Shown here piece after piece: positions 15,916 to 25,125 of a stretch of 64,000 bases of DNA. Position numbers and translations under genes: made by a program. The notes beneath the pieces were generated by a model. That model was not told the DNA's origin, did no database searches, and saw only the letters and a list, made by a program, of their open reading frames with translations. The DNA is from Phaeobacter sp. 11ANDIMAR09 (GTDB lineage Bacteria > Pseudomonadota > Alphaproteobacteria > Rhodobacterales > Rhodobacteraceae): assembly GCF_001294455.1 (NCBI RefSeq), contig NZ_LIKT01000006.1, positions 124,001-188,000 on the forward strand. The letters are read 5' to 3'. Each line of letters opens with the position of its first letter. The first letter of the stretch is position 1.

Positions 15916-16635
15916 TCAGGCCTCCTTCTGGCGCACAGTGCGCTGTTCGATGCGTTTCTCGTGATCACCTTTGATGATGCGATGCACATAGATGCCGGGC
16001 AGATGAATGCTGTCGGGATCCAGGCTGCCGGTTGGCACGATTTCTTCGACCTCGACGACGCAGACCTTGCCGCAGGTCGCGGCAGGCGCGTTGAAGTTGC
16101 GCGCGGTTTTGCGGAACACCAGATTGCCGGTCTCGTCGGCCTTCCAGGCTTTCACAATAGCAAGATCGGCAAAGATGCCTTCTTCCATAATATAGTCTTC
16201 CATGGCGCCATCAGCACCGGTGGGAAACTGCTTTTCCATCTTGCCTTCGGCAATCACGGTGCCAACGCCGGTCTTGGTGAAAAAGCCCGGAATGCCCGCA
16301 CCACCGGCACGCATACGCTCGGCCAGGGTGCCTTGGGGGTTGAATTCCAGCTCCAGCTCACCGCTCAGATACTGGCGCATGAACTCCGCATTTTCCCCAA
16401 CGTACGAAGAAATCATCTTCTTGACCTGCTTGGTCTGCAACAAGATGCCAATGCCGAAATCATCCACACCCGCGTTATTGGAGGCAAAGGTGAGATCCTT
16501 GGTGCCGGCCTCCTTGATTGCATCGAGCAAAAGCTCGGGAATGCCGCAGAGACCAAAGCCCCCCGCCGCAATGAACATGCCGTCATGAAGCAACCCATCC
16601 AGGGCTTCAGCGGCGTTGGAATAGACTTTTTTCAT
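15916..16635 (-). CDS. scoA: 3-oxoacid CoA-transferase subunit A
   Basis: A 239-residue alpha subunit, partner of the B subunit just downstream. The CoA-binding signature IAAGGFGLCGIPELLLDAI is at about 22-40, followed by DLTFASNNAGVDDFGIG, and GGAGIPGFFTKTGVGT at about 110-125. Full length for the family. The ATG at 16635 follows a GGGAGAACTTC segment, and the two genes form a simple operon that ends at the hairpin at 15202. A dispersed repeat at 16795 lies upstream, between scoA and topA. Confidence 0.92.
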   Translation of the reverse strand: MKKVYSNAAEALDGLLHDGMFIAAGGFGLCGIPELLLDAIKEAGTKDLTFASNNAGVDDFGIGILLQTKQVKKMISSYVGENAEFMRQYLSGELELEFNPQGTLAERMRAGGAGIPGFFTKTGVGTVIAEGKMEKQFPTGADGAMEDYIMEEGIFADLAIVKAWKADETGNLVFRKTARNFNAPAATCGKVCVVEVEEIVPTGSLDPDSIHLPGIYVHRIIKGDHEKRIEQRTVRQKEA

Positions 16636-16794
16636 GAAGTTCTCCCATCAACAACCAATTGAAAGAGCTTCTCGCGCCGTGCCGCCGCGAAGTCAACAAT
16701 ACCGATAGGGACGCGTATTACTACGGAGCACCTGCGCGCCTGGCAAAGCTCACTTACAAACAGCACGGGGCGCCCCCTGCCAGAGCGCCCCTTT

Positions 16795-16825
16795 TCATCT
16801 TTCCAAAAATATTCCGGGGGAGGCC
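16795..16825 (-). repeat. Dispersed intergenic repeat, copy 1
   Basis: On the minus strand it reads GGCCTCCCCCGGAATATTTT followed by TGGAAAGATGA. A closely similar block occurs in the other orientation at 35976-36007. GC-rich, partly palindromic sequence (GGGGC...GCCCC) precedes it at 16826-16866, next to the topA stop codon. From memory, such blocks are common between genes in Rhodobacteraceae; the function is unknown. Confidence 0.6.
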
Positions 16826-16866
16826 CTGCGGGCCGGGGGCAGAGCCCCAACCGGCTTTGCCGCGCG

Positions 16867-19527
16867 TTACTCGCCGCTCTTTGCAGTTTTCTTTGCAGGC
16901 GCTTTCTTGGCCGTGGCCTTCTTTGCTGCGGGCTTTTTCTTGGGCGCTGCTTTTTTCTTGGTTTTCCCGGCCTTCTCAGCGATCAACTGAACCGCCATCT
17001 CCATGGTGACATCTTTGGCTTCGACATCCTTAGGGAGAGTGGCATTGACCTTCTCCCATTTGACATAGGCGCCATAGCGTCCATCCATGATATTGACGGC
17101 GCCCCCGCTCTCAGGATGTTCACCCAGCTCTTTCAACGCCTTGGCCGCTGCCCGGCGTCCGCGCCCAGGATTGTTGCGCTTTTCGGTGATCATCTCCATC
17201 GCCCGGTTCATGCCGATCTCAAAGACATCCAGGGTCTCTTTCAGATTGGCATAGACAGGTTTTTCCTCATCCGGAAGTTGGTGCATGATATAGGGACCAA
17301 AGCGGCCCAGGTTGGAGGCAATAACGCCACCCTCTGGATGCGGGCCGATTTCACGGGGCAGGGTCAACAGCGTGACGGCCTGCTCCAGTGTCACCTCATT
17401 GGGCCCCCAACCGGGTAGGAAGTCCTTGCCCTGTTTGGGCAGCGATGACCGGGGGGGCTTTTTGTTCTCAGGAGTTGCCTCGCCGCGCTGCACATAGGGG
17501 CCGAAGCGACCGGACTTCAGATGGATCTCGTCGCCATCATCCTCGCCCAGAATTTTTTCATAGCCCTCGGCGCCTTCGCCGGAAATCGGACGGGTGTAGT
17601 TGCATTCGGGGTAATTGCCGCAGCCGACAAAACCACCGGTGCGTGAGGTTTTCAGGTGCAGCTGGCCCGCGCCGCATTTGGGGCAGACGCGCGGATCGGT
17701 GCCGTCTTCGCGCGGGGGATAGAGCTGCGGTGCTAGGGTTTCGTCCAGCACATCCAGCACTTCGGAAATCCGCAGATCCGAGGTTTCCGAGATGGCTGCC
17801 GAAAAATCGCGCCAGAATTTGCTCAGGATGTCTTTGTAGTCGCGCCCGCCTGCGCTGACATCATCCAGCTCCCCTTCCAGATTGGCGGTGAACTCATAGC
17901 CCACATAGGTGCGGAAGAAATTCAGCAGGAAGATGGTAACGATACGGCCCTTGTCCTCGGGGAACAGGCGGTTCTTGTCCTTGCGGACATATTCGCGGTC
18001 CTGGATCGTGGTGATCACGGAGGCATAGGTCGAGGGGCGGCCAATGCCCAGCTCTTCCATGCGCTTGACTAGGGTTGCTTCGGTAAAGCGGGGCGGTGGC
18101 TGCGTATGGTGCTGCAGGCCGAGAACCGCCTTGTCGTCGGACAGGATGGATCCATCCGTTCCGGCCTTTTCCGCCTGTGTCGCCAGCGAGGAGGCAAATT
18201 TCAGCGCTTCGCCCTGCATGATCTGGGGCAGGCGCTTGTCGTCCTCATCGACCACATCATCGCGGCCCTCTTCATAAACCCGCAGAAAGCCGTCAAACAG
18301 CATCACCTGACCGGTGGCGCGCAGCACCACCTGACCATCGTCAGAGCCCAAGTCAACCGTGGTGCGCTCCAACCGGGCGCCCGCCATCTGGCAGGCCAGG
18401 GTCCGCTTCCAGATCAGATCATAGAGTTTGCGCTGGTCATCCTCAGAGACCTTCAGGCTCTTGGCATCGCGGCCCATCTCGGTGGGGCGGATACATTCGT
18501 GGGCTTCCTGGGCGTTCTTGGCTTTGTTCTTATAGATCCTAGGCGAGCTGGGTACATATTCAGCACCATAGCGGGTTTCGATCTCTGCACGGGCCTCCTG
18601 GACGGCCTCGGGTGCCATGTCGATGCCATCGGTTCGCATATAGGTGATGAGACCTGCCTCATAGAGACGCTGAGCCGCATTCATGCACTGTTTGGCCCCC
18701 ATGCCAAATTTTCGGCTGGCTTCCTGTTGCAGGGTCGAGGTCATGAAGGGCGCGGACGGATTTCGGGAGGCGGGTTTGGCCTCAACCGATTGTGCCACCA
18801 TGTTGCGGCTCGACACGGCCTGGACGGCCATTTCCGCTGCGGTGGAATTGGCCAGGCTGTATTTGTCCAGCTTGTCACCAGCCAAAACCGTCAGACGGGC
18901 TTCAAACTCCTGGCCACGCGGGGTCGCCATATTGGCTTTGACCGACCAATATTCCTGCGGGTTAAAGGCCTCGATCTCCATCTCGCGCTCAACGATCAGG
19001 CGCAGGCAGACAGATTGCACCCGGCCGGCCGAGCGCGCACCAGGCAGTTTGCGCCACAGAACTGGCGAGAGGTTAAAGCCCACCAAATAGTCCAGCGCCC
19101 GGCGGGCCAGATAGGCTTCCACCAGTGGCATATCCACCTGACGCGGGTTGCGCATGGCTTCAGCCACGGCCTCTTTGGTGATGGCGTTAAATGTCACCCG
19201 GCTGACAGGGGTGTCTTTTTTGATCGAGCGGCGCTTGGTGAGCGCCTGTTGCAGGTGCCAGCTGATGGCTTCGCCTTCGCGGTCAGGGTCAGTCGCGAGA
19301 ATCAAGGCGTTGTCTTCTTTCAGCGCATCGGCGATGGCCTTGACATGTTTGCGGCTGTCATTGCCGACCTCCCATGTCATTTCGAAATCGTTGTCGGTAT
19401 CAACCGAGCCGTTCTTTGCCGGCAGGTCGCGCACATGCCCGTAAGAGGCCAGAACCGTGTAGTCCGAGCCCAAGTATTTATTGATTGTTTTGGCCTTGGC
19501 CGGGGATTCGACAACAACAACTGGCAT
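16867..19527 (-). CDS. topA: DNA topoisomerase I
   Basis: An 886-residue type IA topoisomerase that relaxes negative supercoils. The Toprim domain opens the protein (VVVVESPAKAKTINKYLG, with acidic residues in ALILATDPDREGEAISWHL, 75-92). The active-site tyrosine is Tyr296 in LITYMRTDGID. One C4 zinc finger (CPKCGAGQLHLK ... CGNYPEC) lies in the C-terminal part, followed by repeated topo-C domains (SGRFGPYVQRG; NLGRFGPYIMHQ; DGRYGAYVKWE). The last 35 residues are a Lys/Ala-rich tail that probably binds nucleic acid. The ATG at 19527 starts directly at the Toprim strand; an in-frame extension to 19584 is not needed. It is downstream of dprA, as in many alphaproteobacteria. Confidence 0.97.
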   Translation of the reverse strand: MPVVVVESPAKAKTINKYLGSDYTVLASYGHVRDLPAKNGSVDTDNDFEMTWEVGNDSRKHVKAIADALKEDNALILATDPDREGEAISWHLQQALTKRRSIKKDTPVSRVTFNAITKEAVAEAMRNPRQVDMPLVEAYLARRALDYLVGFNLSPVLWRKLPGARSAGRVQSVCLRLIVEREMEIEAFNPQEYWSVKANMATPRGQEFEARLTVLAGDKLDKYSLANSTAAEMAVQAVSSRNMVAQSVEAKPASRNPSAPFMTSTLQQEASRKFGMGAKQCMNAAQRLYEAGLITYMRTDGIDMAPEAVQEARAEIETRYGAEYVPSSPRIYKNKAKNAQEAHECIRPTEMGRDAKSLKVSEDDQRKLYDLIWKRTLACQMAGARLERTTVDLGSDDGQVVLRATGQVMLFDGFLRVYEEGRDDVVDEDDKRLPQIMQGEALKFASSLATQAEKAGTDGSILSDDKAVLGLQHHTQPPPRFTEATLVKRMEELGIGRPSTYASVITTIQDREYVRKDKNRLFPEDKGRIVTIFLLNFFRTYVGYEFTANLEGELDDVSAGGRDYKDILSKFWRDFSAAISETSDLRISEVLDVLDETLAPQLYPPREDGTDPRVCPKCGAGQLHLKTSRTGGFVGCGNYPECNYTRPISGEGAEGYEKILGEDDGDEIHLKSGRFGPYVQRGEATPENKKPPRSSLPKQGKDFLPGWGPNEVTLEQAVTLLTLPREIGPHPEGGVIASNLGRFGPYIMHQLPDEEKPVYANLKETLDVFEIGMNRAMEMITEKRNNPGRGRRAAAKALKELGEHPESGGAVNIMDGRYGAYVKWEKVNATLPKDVEAKDVTMEMAVQLIAEKAGKTKKKAAPKKKPAAKKATAKKAPAKKTAKSGE

Positions 19528-19783
19528 GTAATTCTTGGGCCTCTCAAGTGCACTAACGGGCGTTCTATGGCCGCGCAATGTCATCGGCGCAAGGGGAGAA
19601 TGTCAATGAGCGAGCATTGGACGCAGGAAGTGTAACCCTATGCCGGGGAGAATTTCAGGTCTGTACCTATCGCCAAGACTGCGCCTTGGTGCACCGCCGC
19701 AAGTCCATGGCTGTAGGGGGTCAAACCTGCGGGCGCCTCCAAAAAGCCGCAGGGGGGAACAGGTTGAAAACATTGGGACTGCG

Positions 19784-21121
19784 TTATTTCTTCTTGTGAT
19801 CATTTGGTCTGGTCAGCAGACCGCCGGGCATCCTGCTGATCTTTCCCTGCAGCTCTAACTCGGTCAGGGCAGGGGCAAAGGCCTGCGGCGACAGCTCCAG
19901 GTCCCGCATCAATTGATCCGAGGCGGTCGGGCTAGGGCCAAGGCCTGCCAGAATCAACTGATGTAGGGCCGCGGTCTCATGCAGGCTGCGTTTTTCCGGC
20001 GGTGGCGCGGGCACATCTCCCAGCGCCTGGGTAAGCGATGAGAGCTGCGCCAGCTTGTCCTCAACCGCCTTGTCGCGGCTGGAACGTCCCGCTTGCTTGG
20101 CCGCAGGTGGCCGGTCGGGATGGCTGGCGTTCAGCTGGTGGGCAGAGATTGGCGATGCGCTCTGGGGCTGGGACTGCGGCGCGCGGGCTGGGGGCTGAGG
20201 TGGCAGGGGAACGGCTGAGGGCATGCCAAGGGGCGCAAGGGCCGCGATCACATCTTCTGCATTGCGGACCAGCACCGCCCCCTCCCGGATCAGCGCATTG
20301 CAGCCAAAGGCGCGGGCGTCAAAGGGGTGGCCGGGAACCGCCAAGACCTCGCGGCCAAGGTCCAACGCGTCGCGGGCGGTGATCAGGCTGCCGGACCGAG
20401 CCGCGGCCTCGACCACGATCACGGCCTGGGCAAGGCCTGCGATGATCCGGTTGCGTTTGGGAAAATCGCGGGCCTGGGGCCTCTGTCCCATGGGTTGCTC
20501 CGAGAGGATCAGCCCATGGGCAGCGATTTCCTGGGCCAGATCGGCGTTTTGCTGGGGGTAAACCACATCGCAGCCGCCGGCCAGCACGGCGATTGTGCCG
20601 CTTTCCAGGCTGGCAAGATGGGCGGCGGTATCAACCCCACGGGCGAGCCCCGATATCACCGTATAGCCCGCCTTGCCTAAGTCCTGGGCGAGGCGGCGCG
20701 CCATGCGGGTGCCCAGGGAAGAGGCATTGCGCGCGCCGACCATGGCCACCATCGGCCGGGTCAATTGCTGCAGATCGCCAATGGCCCAGAGCAGGGGCGG
20801 AGCCGAATGCAATTGGGAGAGGGCAGGGGGATAGAGAGGGTCATCAAAGCACAAAAGCCGCGCTTTGGCGGCTTTTGCGGCATTTGCTTCTGCGGTGACC
20901 GCGCTTGCAGGACATGTTTCATACCCTGCCATTCCGGCGGCACGTGCCATTTTTGGCAACGCATCCAGCGCGTTCTGCGCTGAACCATGCTCTGCGAGGA
21001 GGCGGTGAAAGCTCACCGGGCCTACGCGTCGAGAGCGCAAAAGACGAAGCCGCGAAAACCAGCTATCTTCCGTGGTGGGTGGGAGTGGGGGGTGAGTGGA
21101 AGAATATGCTTCCTTGGTCAT
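19784..21121 (-). CDS. dprA: DNA processing protein DprA (Smf)
   Basis: A 445-residue protein that loads RecA on incoming single-stranded DNA during transformation. The N-terminal helical domain ends near 95. The Rossmann-like DprA core has VAMVGARNASSLGTRMARRL, VISGLARGVDTAAH and the motif GSLITARDALDLGREVLAVPG. After a Pro/Gln-rich linker (about 305-385), a winged-helix domain (ALTELELQGKISRMPGGLLT) closes the protein, as in alphaproteobacterial DprA. The ATG at 21121 follows GGAGCTACGG. A 256-base gap to topA contains no gene. Competence genes otherwise are not in the window. Confidence 0.95.
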   Translation of the reverse strand: MTKEAYSSTHPPLPPTTEDSWFSRLRLLRSRRVGPVSFHRLLAEHGSAQNALDALPKMARAAGMAGYETCPASAVTAEANAAKAAKARLLCFDDPLYPPALSQLHSAPPLLWAIGDLQQLTRPMVAMVGARNASSLGTRMARRLAQDLGKAGYTVISGLARGVDTAAHLASLESGTIAVLAGGCDVVYPQQNADLAQEIAAHGLILSEQPMGQRPQARDFPKRNRIIAGLAQAVIVVEAAARSGSLITARDALDLGREVLAVPGHPFDARAFGCNALIREGAVLVRNAEDVIAALAPLGMPSAVPLPPQPPARAPQSQPQSASPISAHQLNASHPDRPPAAKQAGRSSRDKAVEDKLAQLSSLTQALGDVPAPPPEKRSLHETAALHQLILAGLGPSPTASDQLMRDLELSPQAFAPALTELELQGKISRMPGGLLTRPNDHKKK

Positions 21122-21447
21122 CCGTAGCTCCGCCTATTTGCACTGAAAGGAATACCCCTGAAAGGGTTAACAGGGGGTGAATGTTTGAAAATTATCCAAA
21201 GTTTTTCTGTATTCCGGTCATGATTTGTAGAGATCTGGAGACAGGGCCTGCCAGAGTGTTGAAAAACAACGGGAAAGATTCCCGTCCCCGCAGTGCTACT
21301 TTGCCATTTTTGGCCGGAAACGGCCGCAAAAAGCCCGAAAAAACGCGACCCTAGGGCCGCGTTTCTGGTTAAGAGGGGGCTAGACCTCTGGGGTTGGGAA
21401 GAGGGGGCCGGGCTCTCAAGCCCTGAGATCCTGTCTGCTTATGCGGA
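21122..21447. other. Intergenic region between dprA and tldD with a terminator
   Basis: These 326 bases contain no credible gene. The segment next to dprA (21122-21260) is relatively AT-rich and should hold the dprA promoter. A hairpin at 21341-21364 (AAACGCG/CGCGTTT around CCCTAGGG) is followed, on the minus strand, by a T run at 21343-21338, making it the terminator of tldD. Confidence 0.55.
21335..21364 (-). terminator. Rho-independent terminator of tldD
   Basis: Minus-strand stem AAACGCG with CGCGTTT, loop GCCCTAGGGT that can itself fold on the CCCTAGGG palindrome, then a run of six T. It sits 84 bases past the tldD stop codon. Confidence 0.85.
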
Positions 21448-22869
21448 TCAGGTGGCCGAGCCTCCGACGGTCAAACCATCCATCAAGACACTGGGCTGAC
21501 CCACGCCAACTGGCACCCATTGGCCGGCCTTGCCGCAGTTGCCCATGCCGGGATCCAGCTGCATGTCATTGCCCAGGGCGCGGATCTGTTTCAGCGCAGT
21601 GGCCCCATCGCCAATCAGCGTAGCGCCCTTGACCGGGGCCCCGACCTTGCCGTTTTCGACCCGGTAGGCCTCGGTGCAGGAGAAGACAAATTTGCCGTTG
21701 GTGATATCGACCTGGCCGCCGCCAAAGCCCACCGCCCAGATGCCATCCTTGATACCTGCCACCAGATCGGCGGGATCGGTTTCGCCGCCCAGCATATAGG
21801 TGTTTGTCATCCGTGGCATTGGGGCATGGGCATAGCTCTGGCGTCGCCCGTTGCCGGTGGGTTCGACCCCCATAAGTCGCGCGTTCTGGCGGTCCTGCAT
21901 AAAGCCGACAAGGATGCCATCTTCGATCAGAGTTGTTTTTTGCGAGGGCGTGCCCTCGTCGTCGACGGTGATGGATCCGCGCCGATCGGCAATGGTGCCA
22001 TCATCCAGCACAGTGACCCCTGGCGCTGCAATGCGTTGCCCCATCAGGCCGGCAAAGGCCGAGCTGCCCTTGCGGTTAAAATCGCCCTCCAACCCGTGCC
22101 CAATGGCTTCGTGCAGCAGGATGCCGGGCCAGCCGGGGCCAAGCACCACTTCCATGGCGCCTGCCGGGGCTGGCACCGCTTCGAGGTTGACCAGGGCGAT
22201 GCGCAGGGCTTCGCGGACCTTTTCCTGCCAGGAGCGCGGATCAATCAACCCCTCCAGCCCGACGCGCCCGCCGCCGCCTGCCGAGCCGCCTTCGCGACGG
22301 CCATCCTGCTCGACAATCACCGAAACATTGAGCCGGGTCATGGGGCGGGTATCACGCACCCGCACGCCATCGGCCCGCAGAATTTCGATCTCTTGCAGGG
22401 AGGCGGCGATAGAGGCGGAAACCTGCACCACTCTTTGATCTAGATCACGCGCAAAGGCATCGATCTCGCGCAGGGTCTCAACCTTCACGGGGAAGGGCTC
22501 TGCGCTGATGGGATCGGCATCTGTATAGAGTTTGGTATTGGTGGGCTGTGGCGCATCGGCATAGGTGCCGCCGCCCGTCGCAACCGCCAGCCGCGCCGTC
22601 TGCGCGGCCCGTTTCAGCGCCGCAATAGAGACATCGGTCGAATGGGCATATCCGGCCACATCCCCATTGACGGCCCGCAGGCCAAAGCCTTCGGAGGCAT
22701 CATAGCTGGCACTGCGCAACCGGCCATCATCGAACATCAGCGCTTCGGACTTGTGACGTTCGGCAAAGATCTCGCCGTCATCTGCCCCGGCCAGGGTTTC
22801 GCGCAGGAGTGGCAGGGCCTCATCCTCGGGGAGGAGAGTTTCAAAGGGTCGAAAGGCTGGGTTTTCCAT
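21448..22869 (-). CDS. tldD: Metalloprotease TldD
   Basis: A 473-residue zinc peptidase subunit. With its partner TldE (PmbA, not in this window) it forms a heterodimeric protease that digests unfolded peptides, and in other bacteria matures microcins and degrades the CcdA antitoxin. The metal site is HEAIGHGLEGD with His253 and His257. Conserved GRLRSASYDASEGFGLRAVN in the N-terminal domain and GMGNCGKAGQWVPVGVGQP at the end mark it as TldD rather than TldE. Full length. It is divergent from ctaC, and an FNR-type site lies just upstream of its start codon, which could couple it to oxygen supply. Confidence 0.95.
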   Translation of the reverse strand: MENPAFRPFETLLPEDEALPLLRETLAGADDGEIFAERHKSEALMFDDGRLRSASYDASEGFGLRAVNGDVAGYAHSTDVSIAALKRAAQTARLAVATGGGTYADAPQPTNTKLYTDADPISAEPFPVKVETLREIDAFARDLDQRVVQVSASIAASLQEIEILRADGVRVRDTRPMTRLNVSVIVEQDGRREGGSAGGGGRVGLEGLIDPRSWQEKVREALRIALVNLEAVPAPAGAMEVVLGPGWPGILLHEAIGHGLEGDFNRKGSSAFAGLMGQRIAAPGVTVLDDGTIADRRGSITVDDEGTPSQKTTLIEDGILVGFMQDRQNARLMGVEPTGNGRRQSYAHAPMPRMTNTYMLGGETDPADLVAGIKDGIWAVGFGGGQVDITNGKFVFSCTEAYRVENGKVGAPVKGATLIGDGATALKQIRALGNDMQLDPGMGNCGKAGQWVPVGVGQPSVLMDGLTVGGSAT

Positions 22870-22889
22870 GTCACGGACCTCAGGTTTTT

Positions 22890-22903
22890 TTGATCTAAAT
22901 CAA
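22890..22903. promoter_or_regulatory. FNR/FnrL-type operator between tldD and ctaC
   Basis: TTGATCTAAATCAA is a perfect match to the FNR consensus TTGAT-N4-ATCAA. It is 21 bases upstream of the tldD start codon and 164 bases upstream of the ctaC start. FnrL in Rhodobacteraceae reads oxygen through a 4Fe-4S cluster and adjusts terminal oxidases. Repression or activation cannot be decided without the transcription start. An additional inverted repeat, CTTTGACGCT (22914-22923) and AGCGTCAAAG (22966-22975), lies nearer to ctaC. Confidence 0.8.
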
Positions 22904-23066
22904 GAAAGCGACGCTTTGACGCTCGCCTGCCTCTTTATCTGTACGCCTGAATATGATTTTAAGCAGCGTCAAAGACAACGGGTTCGAGCGCGATTTGTGG
23001 AATCAACTCTCCATGAGGCGCAATCGGCTGCAAGAAAAAAACGATCACTAACGATCAGGACATGAT

Positions 23067-23906
23067 ATGAAGAATGCTTTGATGCTTTCGGGCCTTTTTG
23101 CTGGCCTTTCCAGTCTTCCAGCCAAGGCGCAAGAAGCACTGGAAACCATTGGCAAGCCGACAAATGGCGGCCTGAACTTCCAACCGGCGGCGACGGAGCT
23201 GGCGGAAGGGGTCCAAAAACTGGACTGGATGATTCTCGTGATCATCACCGCAGTCTGTATTTTTGTTGCTGGGCTGCTGCTTTATGCGATCGTTCGGTTC
23301 AATCGCCGCGCCAACCCAAATCCTGCCGCCTTTACCCACCACACCCCGATCGAGATTGCCTGGACCTTGATCCCAATCCTGATCCTGGTCTTCATCGGGT
23401 CCTTCTCGCTGCCCGAGCTGTTCCGCCAGCAGGAAATTCCCGAAGGCGACATCACCATCAAAGTGACGGGTTACCAGTGGTACTGGGGCTATGAATATGT
23501 CGACCACGAGTTCGGCTTTGAAAGCTTTATGCTGCCACGTGAAGAGCTGGCTGAGAATGGGTTTGCCGAAGATGAATATCTGCTGGCCACCGACACCGCC
23601 GTTGTTGTGCCTGTTGGCAAGACCGTGGTGATGCAGGTGACAGCTGCCGATGTGATCCACTCCTGGGCGATGCCCTCCTTTGGTGTCAAACAAGACGGCG
23701 TTCCCGGCCGTCTGGCTGAGCTCTGGTTCAAGGCCGAAAAAGAAGGTGTCTACTTCGGTCAGTGTTCCGAACTCTGCGGTAAGGATCACTCCTACATGCC
23801 GATCACCGTTAAGGTGGTCAGCCAGGAAGCCTATGACGCATGGTTGAAAGGCGCGATCGAAGAATACGCCGGTCTGCCCCAGTCCTATCAGGTTGCTTCC
23901 AACTGA
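23067..23906 (+). CDS. ctaC: Cytochrome c oxidase (aa3) subunit II
   Basis: A 279-residue CuA-bearing subunit that accepts electrons from cytochrome c. It has a cleavable signal peptide ([16 protein letters not shown]), two transmembrane helices (around 55-75 and 95-115), and a periplasmic cupredoxin domain. All CuA ligands are visible: the His in [15 protein letters not shown] and the cluster [16 protein letters not shown] (two Cys, one His, one Met). The aromatic patch YQWYWGYEY passes electrons to haem a. It is the first gene of the ctaC-ctaB-small-ctaG-ctaE operon; subunit I (ctaD) is elsewhere, as usual for Paracoccus and Rhodobacter. Confidence 0.97.
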   Translation: MKNALMLSGLFAGLSSLPAKAQEALETIGKPTNGGLNFQPAATELAEGVQKLDWMILVIITAVCIFVAGLLLYAIVRFNRRANPNPAAFTHHTPIEIAWTLIPILILVFIGSFSLPELFRQQEIPEGDITIKVTGYQWYWGYEYVDHEFGFESFMLPREELAENGFAEDEYLLATDTAVVVPVGKTVVMQVTAADVIHSWAMPSFGVKQDGVPGRLAELWFKAEKEGVYFGQCSELCGKDHSYMPITVKVVSQEAYDAWLKGAIEEYAGLPQSYQVASN

Positions 23907-24014
23907 AGCAGGTCTCACCAGCTTTCTCTTCCGGTGCAAATAGGTGCCGGGAGAGGGTGACACAGTGAAATGCGCAGGCAGCTGCGCCTTTCTGGTCCAC
24001 GCAAAGGGTCTAAG

Positions 24015-24956
24015 ATGAGCGACGCAAGCATCAACGCCAGCACTCCCCGTGAAGACGAGGCCAGCTTTGGCGATTATTTCGCCCTGCTGAAGCCGCGGGT
24101 GATGTCATTGGTGGTTTTTACCGCCTTTGTTGGCCTGCTAGCGGCCCCTGTAGGCGTGCATCCGGTGATTGGCTTTTGCGCCGTCTTGTTCATCGCAATC
24201 GGTGGCGGTGCCTCTGGCGCGCTGAACATGTGGTGGGATGCGGATATCGACCAGGTGATGAAACGCACCAAGTCGCGCCCCATTCCCGCCGGTAAGGTCG
24301 AGCCAGGCGAAGCCTTGAGCCTTGGTCTGGCGCTGTCGGGGCTGTCGGTGATTATGCTGGCGCTGGCGACCAATATCTTTGCAGGTGCCTTCCTTGCCTT
24401 CACCATCTTCTTTTATGTGGTGATCTATACCATGTGGCTGAAGCGGGCGACGCCGCAGAATATCGTCATCGGCGGCGCAGCCGGAGCCTTCCCACCCGTG
24501 ATCGGCTGGATTGCTGCCACCGGCACCATGTCGGTTGAGCCCTGGTTGATGTTTGCCCTGACCTTCATGTGGACACCGCCGCATTTCTGGGCCCTGTGCC
24601 TGTTCATGCGCTCGGACTACGATGATGCCGGAGTGCCAATGCTGACTGTGACCCATGGCCGTCCGGCAACGCGGGTTCACATCCTGGTCTATACCGTCCT
24701 CCTGGCCATCCTGGCTGTTGGCACTGCCTTTTCGGGCATCGGTGGTCCGATCTATCTGGCCGTTGCCCTGGTGATGAACGCCCTGTTCCTTCTGGGGGCC
24801 TGGAAGATTTCGCGCCGCAACGAGGAGATCTCCGAAGAGGATGATTTCAAGGTTGAGCGCAGCTTTTTCAAACTTTCGCTGCTCTACCTGTTTTTGCACT
24901 TTGGTGCGATTCTGGTCGAAGCCAGCCTGAAACCTTATGGACTTGGAGGCTGGTAA
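24015..24956 (+). CDS. ctaB: Protoheme IX farnesyltransferase (haem O synthase)
   Basis: A 313-residue UbiA-family membrane prenyltransferase that converts haem B to haem O, the precursor of haem A for the aa3 oxidase. The first Asp-rich motif, NMWWDADIDQVMKRTKSRPI, is intact, and YTMWLKRATPQNIVIGGAAG with FMWTPPHFWALCLFM is typical. About eight hydrophobic segments are present. The ATG at 24015 follows AAAGGGTCTAAG; an upstream in-frame start at 23970 would add an atypical basic tail. Located after ctaC and four bases before the next small gene. Confidence 0.96.
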   Translation: MSDASINASTPREDEASFGDYFALLKPRVMSLVVFTAFVGLLAAPVGVHPVIGFCAVLFIAIGGGASGALNMWWDADIDQVMKRTKSRPIPAGKVEPGEALSLGLALSGLSVIMLALATNIFAGAFLAFTIFFYVVIYTMWLKRATPQNIVIGGAAGAFPPVIGWIAATGTMSVEPWLMFALTFMWTPPHFWALCLFMRSDYDDAGVPMLTVTHGRPATRVHILVYTVLLAILAVGTAFSGIGGPIYLAVALVMNALFLLGAWKISRRNEEISEEDDFKVERSFFKLSLLYLFLHFGAILVEASLKPYGLGGW

Positions 24957-24960
24957 AGAC

Positions 24961-25125
24961 ATGGCTTTGAACAAGGAACACGATCTGCACAAACGTCGCT
25001 TTGGCCGCAACTTGGGCGTTGGCCTGCTCTTGGGTAGCTTTGTCGTGCTGGTACTGGCCCTGACCATGGTCAAGGTGACATCCAACGGCTTCCAGTTCCC
25101 GCAGACACAAGGCACGCAAGACTGA
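24961..25125 (+). CDS. Small cytochrome oxidase operon membrane protein (Paracoccus ORF2 type)
   Basis: A 54-residue protein with a basic cytoplasmic N-terminus (HDLHKRRFGRNLGVG), one transmembrane helix (LLLGSFVVLVLALTMVKV) and a short polar tail. It sits between ctaB and ctaG, and its stop codon overlaps the ctaG start in TGATG. A small open frame at this position is known from the Paracoccus denitrificans oxidase operon, and the sequence has the look of the small CoxF-like assembly proteins. Its biochemical role is not established; help with haem or copper insertion is a guess from location. Confidence 0.82.
   Translation: MALNKEHDLHKRRFGRNLGVGLLLGSFVVLVLALTMVKVTSNGFQFPQTQGTQD

Noticed and set aside
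18106-19635. A 509-codon plus-strand open frame opposite topA
   Set aside because: topA is fully conserved on the other strand; the mirror frame has no recognisable domain.
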